Assembly: GCA_018676275.1 (NCBI GenBank)
Contig: JABHFC010000448.1
Span: forward strand, 1 to 11,671
From: Gammaproteobacteria bacterium
GTDB taxonomy: Bacteria; Pseudomonadota; Gammaproteobacteria; Eutrophobiales; Eutrophobiaceae
Length of the DNA stretch: 11,671 nucleotides
Reading direction: 5' to 3'
The position numbers were made by a program, and so were the translations under genes. The notes beneath the pieces were generated by a model that did no database searches, was not told the DNA's origin, and saw only the letters and a list, made by a program, of their open reading frames with translations. This document shows positions 5,151 to 11,671 of the stretch, piece after piece. How positions within the stretch are numbered: the first letter of the stretch is position 1; each line of letters begins with the position of its first letter.

Positions 5151-7217
5151 TTGACAGCAATTGCACGGCTGTTACTGCTTCTCGTAATTTTTCAATCGTC
5201 AGCCTTTGCCTTTGAAGAAATACATCTGCAACTTGATTCTCTTGAGACGACTTTCTTCAACACCAAAAATATCGTCTTATCTTTAGAACCACAACAATCT
5301 TCCCAACCGGGTTTATCTCTCCAGATCAGCAATATTCATTCTCCTTATATCAAGCAGAATTTTGATGCTTCTTTTGATTGTGTTGATTTAATTTATACAG
5401 TCGAAAGAATAAATTGCGGACAAGGTGTACTAAAAATTGTCTATGCAGAACAGGAGCAGATAGAAATTGATTTCACTTTCTGGATAAACATACTGGATAA
5501 AAGTGGTCAACTGACACTGGCAACAACTTTAAAGAACGGCAATGTAATTGCCGATTTTCAATTAGACGCTGATAGCAATTGGCAAGCGGATATTGATGCA
5601 AGCGGACTGGAATTAGCGTTTATATCAACAGTGTTGGAGTTATTTAAAGAATATTCCATCATTGATGGTAAGGCGAGTTTAAAGGCTCATATGGGTGGCT
5701 CTGAAGACAAGTTTGAAAATATCAGTTTAGATGCAAATTTCACCCAGCTGGGCATCGAAGGTGAAAGCGTACTTGATAGTGTGGATATTCATACGCAAAT
5801 GGATATGAAAATGGTCGATGACAATTGGTCATTTATTACTACCCTCAGTTTGCTCGCTGGTGAAATGTATATTCAGCCAGGTCTTAATATTATGGGAGAA
5901 GAGCCGGGGTTTTATATAGAGGTACCAGCAGAATCAATAGACTTCCGACTGGCTGGTAACTGGCGTCCTGATATGAATATGATCGAATTACAAGATTTGT
6001 ATTATTCGCATCCAGCGGTAATGCAGCTACAGGGAAGTGTTCGTCTAGCATTGGCAGAAGAAATTTCCTATTCCGATCTTACATTACATGCGGTGATAGA
6101 AGATCTTGGTAGTTCTTATCCAACTTATGTTCAGCCGATTTTGATGCAAACTAATTTTAGTGATCTGGAGTTATCCGGTGCTATTGATTTAAGTCTGGAT
6201 TATGAAGGAACAGAATTGAATCAAATTGAACTGTTTGTCGACGATTTATTCCTGGAGGATGTTGAAAGTCGATTTGGTCTTTATGGCCTGAATAGTCATT
6301 TGGCTCTGCATAGCGAATCGGAAGCGGTCCAATCAACACTTAGATGGGATGGAATGAGTTTCTATCGACTTGATTTTGGCCCCGGTAACATCCTTTTTGA
6401 ATCAATGGGTAAGGATGTAAGCGTACTGGAATGGCGAGATGTCAGTATCCTTGACGGCGGTTTAATAATTGAGGAGTTTGCACTGCGTAATCTGGCTAGC
6501 AGTGATTTTGAACTCGAGCTTGGGGGCACGTTGACACCTATCTCTATGGAAGCCTTGACACAGGCTCTTGGCTGGACGATTTTTCCCGGTAAATTATCCG
6601 GTGAAATATCAGGATTGAAATATACGAAAAACAATCTGAGTCTTGAAGGAGATATTGCGTTTAAGTTGTTTGGTGGACAATTAAATATTCAGGAACTGCA
6701 AGTTGATAACCTTTTTAGCGCCTACTCGGTTTTAACGACAGATATAAAAATTGATGAACTCGATCTTGAGCAACTTACCGATGTATTTACCTTTGGAAAA
6801 ATTGAAGGCAGCCTCAATGGCCGAATGGATAAGTTAAGACTGGAAAACTGGCAGCCAAGTTATTTTGAAATGGAGTTTTCGACACCAGAAAAGGATGATA
6901 AACCGCACCGGATTAGTCAAAAGGCGCTGGAAAACCTTAATGAATTGGGTGGTGGTCTAAGTGGTACCCTGTCTCAGGGTTTTTTGCGCTTTTTACCTGC
7001 TTATTCCTATGGTCGTCTTGGTCTGGGTTGTAGATTAAGCAGAGGTGTATGTGAATTGAGCGGTGTTGAAGATGATGGTGACAGTTTTTCAATATTGACC
7101 AAGGGCGGGATGTTTCCTCCCTGGGTAGAGGTCAAAGGTGCCGGTCGTTCAATAAAATGGAATGATCTGATAGACGGTTTAAATCAAATCATTGAAGGTG
7201 AAGTTGCGATAGAATAA
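5151..7217 (+). CDS. YdbH-like AsmA-family periplasmic protein (intermembrane phospholipid transport)
   Basis: A 688-residue, beta-rich protein without catalytic motifs. The start is the TTG at 5151; an in-frame TAG at 5142-5144 rules out anything upstream but CTG. Residues 1-20 are a signal peptide (one Arg, then LLLLLVIFQSS, likely cut after AFA). The body has the long repetitive two-residue-alternating strands of AsmA-like proteins. The C-terminal third is the best conserved part: VFTFGKIEGSLNGRMDKLRL and NWQPSYFEMEFSTP from about 545, RISQKALENLNELGGG from 587. Cys pairs occur at 77/89 and 627/634. The DUF1318 lipoprotein directly downstream points to the YdbH branch; E. coli YdbH with YnbE forms an inner-to-outer membrane bridge for phospholipids. 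It is shorter than E. coli YdbH (879 residues). Assignment rests on C-terminal motifs plus neighbour; another AsmA-type protein is possible. Confidence 0.72.
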   Translation: MTAIARLLLLLVIFQSSAFAFEEIHLQLDSLETTFFNTKNIVLSLEPQQSSQPGLSLQISNIHSPYIKQNFDASFDCVDLIYTVERINCGQGVLKIVYAEQEQIEIDFTFWINILDKSGQLTLATTLKNGNVIADFQLDADSNWQADIDASGLELAFISTVLELFKEYSIIDGKASLKAHMGGSEDKFENISLDANFTQLGIEGESVLDSVDIHTQMDMKMVDDNWSFITTLSLLAGEMYIQPGLNIMGEEPGFYIEVPAESIDFRLAGNWRPDMNMIELQDLYYSHPAVMQLQGSVRLALAEEISYSDLTLHAVIEDLGSSYPTYVQPILMQTNFSDLELSGAIDLSLDYEGTELNQIELFVDDLFLEDVESRFGLYGLNSHLALHSESEAVQSTLRWDGMSFYRLDFGPGNILFESMGKDVSVLEWRDVSILDGGLIIEEFALRNLASSDFELELGGTLTPISMEALTQALGWTIFPGKLSGEISGLKYTKNNLSLEGDIAFKLFGGQLNIQELQVDNLFSAYSVLTTDIKIDELDLEQLTDVFTFGKIEGSLNGRMDKLRLENWQPSYFEMEFSTPEKDDKPHRISQKALENLNELGGGLSGTLSQGFLRFLPAYSYGRLGLGCRLSRGVCELSGVEDDGDSFSILTKGGMFPPWVEVKGAGRSIKWNDLIDGLNQIIEGEVAIE

Positions 7218-7286
7218 GAATTCGGCAGGAACAAATAGAATTAAAGTTGTCTTAAAGGTTAACTATGCAATGAAAGAGGATAAATT

Positions 7287-7898
7287 ATGCAAGCGCTGAA
7301 AAAATACCCTGTTATTACGTCGTTACTGTTATTAACAGCCTGCGTGACTATTAATGTCTATTTCCCTGCTGCGGCTGCGGAAAGTGCGGCTGACAAAATC
7401 ATCGAAGAAGTCTACGGTGAAGATGCATCATTGAATGAAAATACTGATTCCTCAACTATAGATGATCAGTCCGCTATCAGTCAGCCGGATGCTGGTATAT
7501 TTGTCAGTTTTTTGCAGAGCATTATTCCTGCCGCCCATGCGCAGCAACCTGATATTAATATATCTTCGCCAGGGATAAGTAAGCTGAAGTCGTTGATGAA
7601 GCAACATCACCAGAAGCTTGATCCATACTACGATAATGGTGCTATTGGTATGGAAAGTAATGGGCTTATAACTGTACGTGATTCAAAAGTAATTCCTCTA
7701 AAAGAACGTAATATTGTCAAAAAACTCGTTGCAGATGAAAACCGTGATCGAAGCCAGCTGTATAAGGAAATTGCTACTGCAAATGGTCATCCTGAATGGG
7801 AAAAGGATATACGTAAAACTTTTGCCAGACGTTGGATAGCTAATGCACCAGGCGGCTGGTGGTTTAAAGATGCTAGTGGGAAATGGCAAATAAAGTAA
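7287..7898 (+). CDS. Outer-membrane lipoprotein with DUF1318 (YdbL) domain, possible YnbE-YdbL fusion
   Basis: A 203-residue protein with three parts. Residues 1-19 are a lipoprotein signal ending LTAC, so Cys19 is the likely lipidated residue; with Val at +2 it should go to the outer membrane. Residues 20-44 (TINVYFPAAAAESAADKIIE onward) are a short conserved segment. About 45-68 is an acidic, Ser/Asp-rich linker. Residues 70-86 (GIFVSFLQSIIPAAHAQ) look like the end of a Sec signal peptide with an AHA-Q cleavage site. Residues 95-203 are a DUF1318 domain: NGAIGMESNGLI, RNIVKKLVADENRDRSQLYKEIA and a final GGWWFKDASGKWQIK. E. coli YdbL is a separate periplasmic DUF1318 protein helping the YdbH-YnbE bridge. 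Start ATG 7287 has AGAGG upstream, and the ydbH-like gene ends 69 bases before. That one protein does both jobs is inferred. Confidence 0.8.
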   Translation: MQALKKYPVITSLLLLTACVTINVYFPAAAAESAADKIIEEVYGEDASLNENTDSSTIDDQSAISQPDAGIFVSFLQSIIPAAHAQQPDINISSPGISKLKSLMKQHHQKLDPYYDNGAIGMESNGLITVRDSKVIPLKERNIVKKLVADENRDRSQLYKEIATANGHPEWEKDIRKTFARRWIANAPGGWWFKDASGKWQIK

Positions 7899-7906
7899 AA
7901 CATTCT

Positions 7907-7920
7907 CAAGATTAATCTTG
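7907..7920. repeat. 14-bp perfect palindrome at the exonuclease start
   Basis: CAAGATTAATCTTG is a perfect 14-base palindrome ending 5 bases before the ATG at 7926, where a ribosome binding site would normally lie. It could be an operator half-site pair or an RNA helix hiding the start. It may also be chance. Confidence 0.4.
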
Positions 7921-7925
7921 TTCTA

Positions 7926-8702
7926 ATGAATACCCTGGTATTTGATATAGAAACAATTCCTGATGTTGAATCGGGTAAACGACTTTACAACCTCAGCAGT
8001 TTATCCGATAAGGAAGCAGCGGAAGTTATGTTTACACGCAGACGCCAGGAAACAGATGGTAATAGTGATTTTATCCGTCATCACCTGCAAAAAATCGTGG
8101 CGATATCGGTGGTTTTGTCTACTGCAGATAAGCTAAATGTCTGGACTCTAGGTAATTCCGATTCATCAGAGAAGGAGATACTTCAGCGTTTTTTTGAAGG
8201 TATAGAAAAATACACACCAACACTGGTTTCCTGGAATGGCGGTGGTTTTGATTTACCAGTGATACATTATCGTTCCCTGTTACACGGTGTGCAGGCACCA
8301 CGTTATTGGGAAACCGGCAAAGACGATCAGGGTTTTCGCTGGAATAATTATTTAAGTCGATTTCACGAGAGACATACTGATTTGATGGACGTTATTGCGG
8401 GTTATCAATATCGCTCTGTCGCACCGCTGACAGAAATAGCCAGCATGCTGGGTTTCCCCGGGAAAATGGGAATGAGTGGCGATAAAGTCTGGGATGCATA
8501 CCTGAATGGTGAAATAGACCTTATTCGTAATTACTGTGAATCAGATGTATTAAATACCTATCTCGTTTATATACGCTATGAATTAATCCGTGGACATTTT
8601 ACGCAAAATGCCTACGATAAGGAATGTCAACGGCTACAGAAAATGTTGAAAAGCGAAAACAAAGCGCACTTAACAGAATTTCTCGAGGCCTGGGCAAGCT
8701 GA
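7926..8702 (+). CDS. Predicted 3'-5' exonuclease, DEDDy type (PolB exonuclease-like, COG3298)
   Basis: A 258-residue protein with the three exonuclease motifs of the DnaQ-like fold: Exo I FDIETIPD (Asp7, Glu9), Exo II NGGGFDLPVI (Asp109) and Exo III YCESDVLNTY (Tyr203 with Asp207 four on, the DEDDy arrangement). These four acidic residues hold two metal ions for hydrolysis of a 3'-terminal nucleotide. The sequence follows the stand-alone family related to the proofreading domain of family B DNA polymerases, often mislabelled as polysaccharide biosynthesis proteins; no polymerase part is present and the length is complete. Substrate and cellular role are not known for this family. The ATG at 7926 places the Exo I motif at the very N-terminus, as usual. 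No Shine-Dalgarno is visible; a 14-bp palindrome takes its place. Confidence 0.88.
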   Translation: MNTLVFDIETIPDVESGKRLYNLSSLSDKEAAEVMFTRRRQETDGNSDFIRHHLQKIVAISVVLSTADKLNVWTLGNSDSSEKEILQRFFEGIEKYTPTLVSWNGGGFDLPVIHYRSLLHGVQAPRYWETGKDDQGFRWNNYLSRFHERHTDLMDVIAGYQYRSVAPLTEIASMLGFPGKMGMSGDKVWDAYLNGEIDLIRNYCESDVLNTYLVYIRYELIRGHFTQNAYDKECQRLQKMLKSENKAHLTEFLEAWAS

Positions 8703-8765
8703 ACGCATTAGTTTTAATTATATAAACATACTCTCAATACTCAGTTTTCACTTAGTAGATTTTCT

Positions 8766-10094
8766 ATGTCCCGTCGTCGTAAAAAACTACCCGTTGATCC
8801 CGTTGAAACTACAATAGAATCTTTATCACATGAAGGTCGTGGCGTAAGCCATATAGATGGTAAAACAATATTTGTTGATGGCGCCCTTACTGGTGAAACC
8901 GTCATGTTTCGCTATCGACGTAGTCATTCCCGATATGCCGAGGGTAGTCTGGAAGAGCTCATTGCCAATGTTTCATCGGACAGGGTAGAAGCAAAATGCA
9001 AGCACTTTTCCATTTGCGGTGGTTGTAGTTTGCAACATCTAAATCCTGATAAGCAAATAAAGCATAAGGAAAACGTAATGCTGGAGCAGCTACAACATAT
9101 AGGTGGTGTGCAGCCGGCAGAGATTTTACCAGCCTTGACGGGGCCTTTATGGGGTTATCGTCATAAGGCTCGTCTTGGTGTAAAACATGTTATTAAAAAA
9201 GAAAAAGTCCTGGTCGGATTCAGAGAAAAGTACAGCTCTTATGTAGCAGAAATTGATAGTTGTGAAGTATTGCATCCATCAGTGGGAAAAATCCTCGACA
9301 GTCTTGCCGCATTGATTGCAGATCTTACTGTTCATAACAAGATTGCACAGATAGAAGTCGCTGTGTCAGATCACACGACCGCATTGATATTTCGCAATTT
9401 GGCAGAACTAAGCAGTGAGGATGTAAAAAAGCTATATATGTTCGGTAATGATCATCAATTGAGTCTCTACCTGCAACCGGGAGGTCCGGACACTGTGGTG
9501 CCGTTATCCGGCGACAAGCAGGATGACCTGTTCTACAAACTTGATGAAGGTAATATTACAATTCATTTTGCACCAACGGATTTTACCCAGGTAAATGTTG
9601 AAATTAATCAAAAGATGGTTAAGCGTGTTATCAATTTTCTGGATATTAAATCTGAAGACAAAGTACTGGATCTTTTCTGCGGCCTAGGAAATTTTACTTT
9701 GCCCATTGCACGACGAGCAAAGTCTGTTACCGGTGTGGAAGGGGCAGATGAATTAGTTAAAAAAGCACAGCAAAATGCTATTTTCAACAATATTTCCAAC
9801 GCCACTTTTTTCACAAGGGATCTATCTCAGGCAGATTTGCAGGAGAATATAAATATGGAAGGCTATGATAAGGTCTTACTGGATCCTCCTCGTAGTGGTG
9901 CACAAGCCGTTATTGAACAGTTAAATATGGAAAATGTAAAAAAACTGGTTTACGTAAGTTGCAACCCGGCAACCCTTGCCCGTGATGCAGGTATTCTGGT
10001 AAAGGAAAAAGGTTTTAAACTTCAGTCTGCAGGCGTTATGGATATGTTTCCACATACAACCCATGTTGAATCGATAGCAATATTTGAGCGCTAA
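8766..10094 (+). CDS. rlmD: 23S rRNA (uracil-1939-C5)-methyltransferase
   Basis: Methylates U1939 of 23S rRNA at C5 using S-adenosylmethionine. The 442-residue protein has an N-terminal TRAM RNA-binding domain (about 10-68), then the Fe-S cysteines C78, C84, C87 (CKHFSICGGC) and C166 (DSCEVLHP). The C-terminal methyltransferase half has FTQVN (273-277), the SAM-binding DLFCGLGNF (302-310), DPPRSGA (373-379), the nucleophile Cys399 in SCNPATLARD, and Glu435 in HTTHVESIA as the general base. The four cluster cysteines separate RlmD from TrmA. The start ATG 8766 gives the usual basic N-terminus (MSRRRKK) but has no Shine-Dalgarno; a TATAAA at 8721-8726 could be a -10 box. The last base of its TAA is the first of the next ATG. 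In Pseudomonas cysM and rlmD are near neighbours; here three genes lie between them. Confidence 0.95.
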   Translation: MSRRRKKLPVDPVETTIESLSHEGRGVSHIDGKTIFVDGALTGETVMFRYRRSHSRYAEGSLEELIANVSSDRVEAKCKHFSICGGCSLQHLNPDKQIKHKENVMLEQLQHIGGVQPAEILPALTGPLWGYRHKARLGVKHVIKKEKVLVGFREKYSSYVAEIDSCEVLHPSVGKILDSLAALIADLTVHNKIAQIEVAVSDHTTALIFRNLAELSSEDVKKLYMFGNDHQLSLYLQPGGPDTVVPLSGDKQDDLFYKLDEGNITIHFAPTDFTQVNVEINQKMVKRVINFLDIKSEDKVLDLFCGLGNFTLPIARRAKSVTGVEGADELVKKAQQNAIFNNISNATFFTRDLSQADLQENINMEGYDKVLLDPPRSGAQAVIEQLNMENVKKLVYVSCNPATLARDAGILVKEKGFKLQSAGVMDMFPHTTHVESIAIFER

Positions 10095-10585
10095 TGAATA
10101 AAGATAAACGAATAGAAATTAATTTGTCATCACAAACACTCTGTTTGTTAGAAAATGATGAGTTGATAAAACAATATCCTGTTTCAACAGCGAAAAATGG
10201 TGCGGGTGAAATTATGGATAGCGAATGTACACCACGCGGCCATCACCTTATTGCTGAAAAGATTGGTGCTGGTTGTGAAGTAAATACAATTTTTGTGGGC
10301 AGACGAGCAAGTGGAGAAATTTATGATCCTTTACTCAGGGAGAAATATCCGGAGCGTGACTGGATATTGACACGTATTCTCTGGTTACGAGGGACAGAGC
10401 CAGGTCGCAACCTGGGGGATAATGTCGATAGTTATGATCGTTATATTTATATCCATGGTACTCCTGATGATGTAGATATGAATATCTGTGGTTCGCGTGG
10501 ATGTGTACGTATCCGGAATCTGGATATTATCGAATTATTTGATCTGGTGGATGAAGGAACTGCTATAGATATTACAGAAAGTTAG
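10094..10585 (+). CDS. YkuD-domain protein without signal peptide, probable cytoplasmic L,D-carboxypeptidase (ElsL-like)
   Basis: A 163-residue protein that is almost entirely one YkuD (L,D-transpeptidase) domain. The active site is His121 (YIHGTPDD) and Cys137 (CGSRGCVRIRN) sixteen apart, with Ser134 and Arg139; the usual SHGC reads SRGC. The conserved mid-section is FVGRRASGEIY (67-77) and DWILTRILWLRGTEPGRN (89-106). The N-terminus MNKDKRIEINLSSQTL enters the first strand of the domain with no signal or membrane segment, so export through Sec is not expected. Most YkuD enzymes crosslink peptidoglycan in the periplasm. Acinetobacter ElsL is a signal-less YkuD protein that trims muropeptides in the cytoplasm as an L,D-carboxypeptidase during wall recycling, and that role fits best. 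Its start overlaps the rlmD stop by one base (TAATG), showing translational coupling and fixing the start. Confidence 0.8.
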   Translation: MNKDKRIEINLSSQTLCLLENDELIKQYPVSTAKNGAGEIMDSECTPRGHHLIAEKIGAGCEVNTIFVGRRASGEIYDPLLREKYPERDWILTRILWLRGTEPGRNLGDNVDSYDRYIYIHGTPDDVDMNICGSRGCVRIRNLDIIELFDLVDEGTAIDITES

Positions 10586-10591
10586 CAGAGC

Positions 10592-11230
10592 TCAGCGATT
10601 ACTTCTACTGGCTGATTCTGGAATCTGATTAATAAATTTCATTTCCGACTGATCAAACAGCTTTGGGTTTTGCTGATAATCGAGATACATATCAGTTGCA
10701 TCAAAACCCCAGAACAGGTGCCCGTCAGCCATGATACTGGGTACTCCAAACACACCTGACTGTATCGCTTCCTCTGTATTTTGACGCAATTGCTGTTTAA
10801 TTGCAGGCTGGGCTGTCAGTTCATCAGGATTGTTAATTCCAAGCTTCGCAGCAAACTCAAGCCAGTCAGTGTCATCTTCAATAGAAAGACCATCTCGCCA
10901 AATATAATTGAAAATATGCCTAATCGAAGTCAGATCATTTTCCATAGCTATGGCAAGACGCAATGCTCTTAAAGGGTTAAAAGGATGGGTGGGTGGCATA
11001 TGTAAAGGTATGTCCAACTTTTTACCCAACCAGACTGCATGTTCGTAGGTAAAGATTCGTTTGGCCGGTATTTCCGCTGGGCCTTTATGACCCCAGTGAT
11101 TTAATAAACCAGCGAATAATACGGGTTTTGGCTTAATAATGATTTGTTCCGGAAACTGTGAAAAACGTGTTTGCTGTAAATAGGCAAAGGGCGAAATAAA
11201 GTCAAAGTACCAGTCGATTGCTTTGGACAT
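10592..11230 (-). CDS. 2-hydroxychromene-2-carboxylate isomerase-like DsbA-family protein
   Basis: A 212-residue thioredoxin-fold protein of the DsbA / kappa-class glutathione transferase group. IDWYFDFISPFAYL at 5-18 holds Ser13 in SPxAY, the residue that activates glutathione in the isomerase family in place of the CxxC of DsbA. An inserted helical domain (about 45-130, with PFNPLRALRLAIA at 83-95) follows, then GVFGVPSI at 159-166 with the cis-proline P164 and GHLFWGFD. Characterised relatives isomerise 2-hydroxychromene-2-carboxylate in naphthalene breakdown. No other aromatic-degradation gene is in the window, so the true substrate is unknown and a general glutathione-linked role is possible. 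Transcribed toward the YkuD gene, with only 6 bases between the stops. GGGGA lies about six bases before the ATG. Confidence 0.88.
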   Translation of the reverse strand: MSKAIDWYFDFISPFAYLQQTRFSQFPEQIIIKPKPVLFAGLLNHWGHKGPAEIPAKRIFTYEHAVWLGKKLDIPLHMPPTHPFNPLRALRLAIAMENDLTSIRHIFNYIWRDGLSIEDDTDWLEFAAKLGINNPDELTAQPAIKQQLRQNTEEAIQSGVFGVPSIMADGHLFWGFDATDMYLDYQQNPKLFDQSEMKFINQIPESASRSNR

Positions 11231-11451
11231 ATAAATCCCCGAGTTTGAAATGGCTAATCTACACTATCGTAAAAATGAATCAGCAGCTAATCTCAACTGT
11301 TCAGCTTTCTCTTATTGAAAAATAAAATAACAAACAAATACAAGTAGTTACGGATGCCAGCATTTTTTTCTCTTTTCCATGTCAACGTTTGCAGCAGGTC
11401 GACGTTAATACTCTCTGAAAGTACTTCTAATTAACACTGGAGATTGAGGAA
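11231..11451. promoter_or_regulatory. Divergent intergenic region
   Basis: This 221-base A+T-rich gap separates the minus-strand isomerase gene from the repeat-protein gene, so it must hold promoters for both. It contains a T7 run (11363-11369) and an imperfect direct repeat, GTCAACGTT at 11381-11389 and GTCGACGTT at 11398-11406, offset by 17 bases. No convincing -35/-10 pair was identified. No further open frame stands out. Confidence 0.4.
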
Positions 11452-11671
11452 ATGAATAAAACGAATCTAATTGTAAGCTGTATTTTGACATGTACCCTGA
11501 CAAGCCCTTTATTATTTGCCGAAGAAAATAACCTGGGTGATCGCGTTGATGCACGACTGGATCGCAAAGGTGACCGTATAGAGGAAAGACTTGATAATAA
11601 AGGTGATCGAATTGAGGATCGTTTAGATAGCCGGGCAGAGACTGCACGGGAAGCAGGAAAAAACAAGCTTG
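11452..11671 (+). CDS. Secreted 11-residue-repeat protein, 5' end only
   Basis: The frame starts at ATG 11452, with GAGGA four bases upstream, and runs off the right edge after 73 codons. Residues 1-23 form a Sec signal peptide (IVSCILTCTLTSPLLFA, likely cut before EEN). From residue 29 the chain is made of 11-residue units with the pattern GDR(I/V)(E/D)xRLDxK: bases 11536-11568, 11569-11601 and 11602-11634. They are followed by a related but degenerate stretch (AETAREAGKNKL). An 11-residue period fits a right-handed coiled coil or an extended amphipathic helix with alternating acidic and basic residues. Similar Arg/Asp-rich repeats occur in small uncharacterised exported proteins of gammaproteobacteria; no function is known to me. 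The DNA copies differ at many third positions, so the repeat is held by protein selection rather than recent duplication. Confidence 0.75.
   Translation, partial: MNKTNLIVSCILTCTLTSPLLFAEENNLGDRVDARLDRKGDRIEERLDNKGDRIEDRLDSRAETAREAGKNKL

Noticed and set aside
11427..11666. Two overlapping minus-strand frames opposite the repeat-protein gene
   Set aside because: They are low-complexity, Ser/Arg-rich or Pro/Leu-rich mirrors of the repeat codons; the plus strand has a ribosome binding site, a signal peptide and a coherent protein repeat.
1..11671. Mobile element, CRISPR array, prophage, tRNA or defence island
   Set aside because: No transposase or integrase motifs, regular spacer repeats, cloverleaf-like sequence or defence domains were seen; gene content and base composition look uniform and chromosomal.

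Overview
The window (about 45% G+C by eye) looks like an ordinary chromosomal segment of a gammaproteobacterium. The support is the phosphatidylserine decarboxylase-like gene / pssA / leuA order at the left, a CysM-type cysteine synthase, RimI next to a family 4 uracil-DNA glycosylase, RlmD, and a YdbH/YdbL-type envelope pair. No transposase, integrase, phage gene, CRISPR array, tRNA or rRNA was seen. All genes are on the + strand except one near the right end (10592-11230).

Left (1-1118): the 3' end of a phosphatidylserine decarboxylase-family gene, then pssA; together these suggest phosphatidylethanolamine synthesis, but the decarboxylase has lost the Gly-Ser pair that normally becomes the pyruvoyl cofactor. 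Region 1119-1383 is a 265-base leader before leuA. It encodes a 30-residue peptide with eight Leu codons among its last fourteen, so it is a strong candidate for a leucine attenuation leader. No usual intrinsic terminator was found, and part of the Leu-codon run is a perfect complement of the leuA ribosome binding site.

Centre (1384-5140): leuA (first committed step of leucine synthesis), a family 4 Fe-S uracil-DNA glycosylase 9 bases behind it, then rimI and cysM.

Right-centre (5151-7898): a YdbH-like AsmA-type periplasmic protein and a lipoprotein with a DUF1318 (YdbL) domain. The lipoprotein looks like a YnbE-type lipoprotein joined to a YdbL-type protein through what resembles a leftover signal peptide. 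In E. coli the three separate proteins YdbH, YnbE and YdbL act in moving phospholipid between the membranes.

Right (7926-11671): a PolB-type 3'-5' exonuclease, rlmD, a YkuD-domain protein without a signal peptide (probably a cytoplasmic L,D-carboxypeptidase like ElsL) overlapping rlmD by one base, a convergent 2-hydroxychromene-2-carboxylate isomerase-like gene, and the 5' end of a secreted protein built of 11-residue charged repeats. Most genes are housekeeping. The less expected items are the leuA leader, the altered decarboxylase, the fused lipoprotein, the cytoplasmic YkuD protein and the repeat protein.
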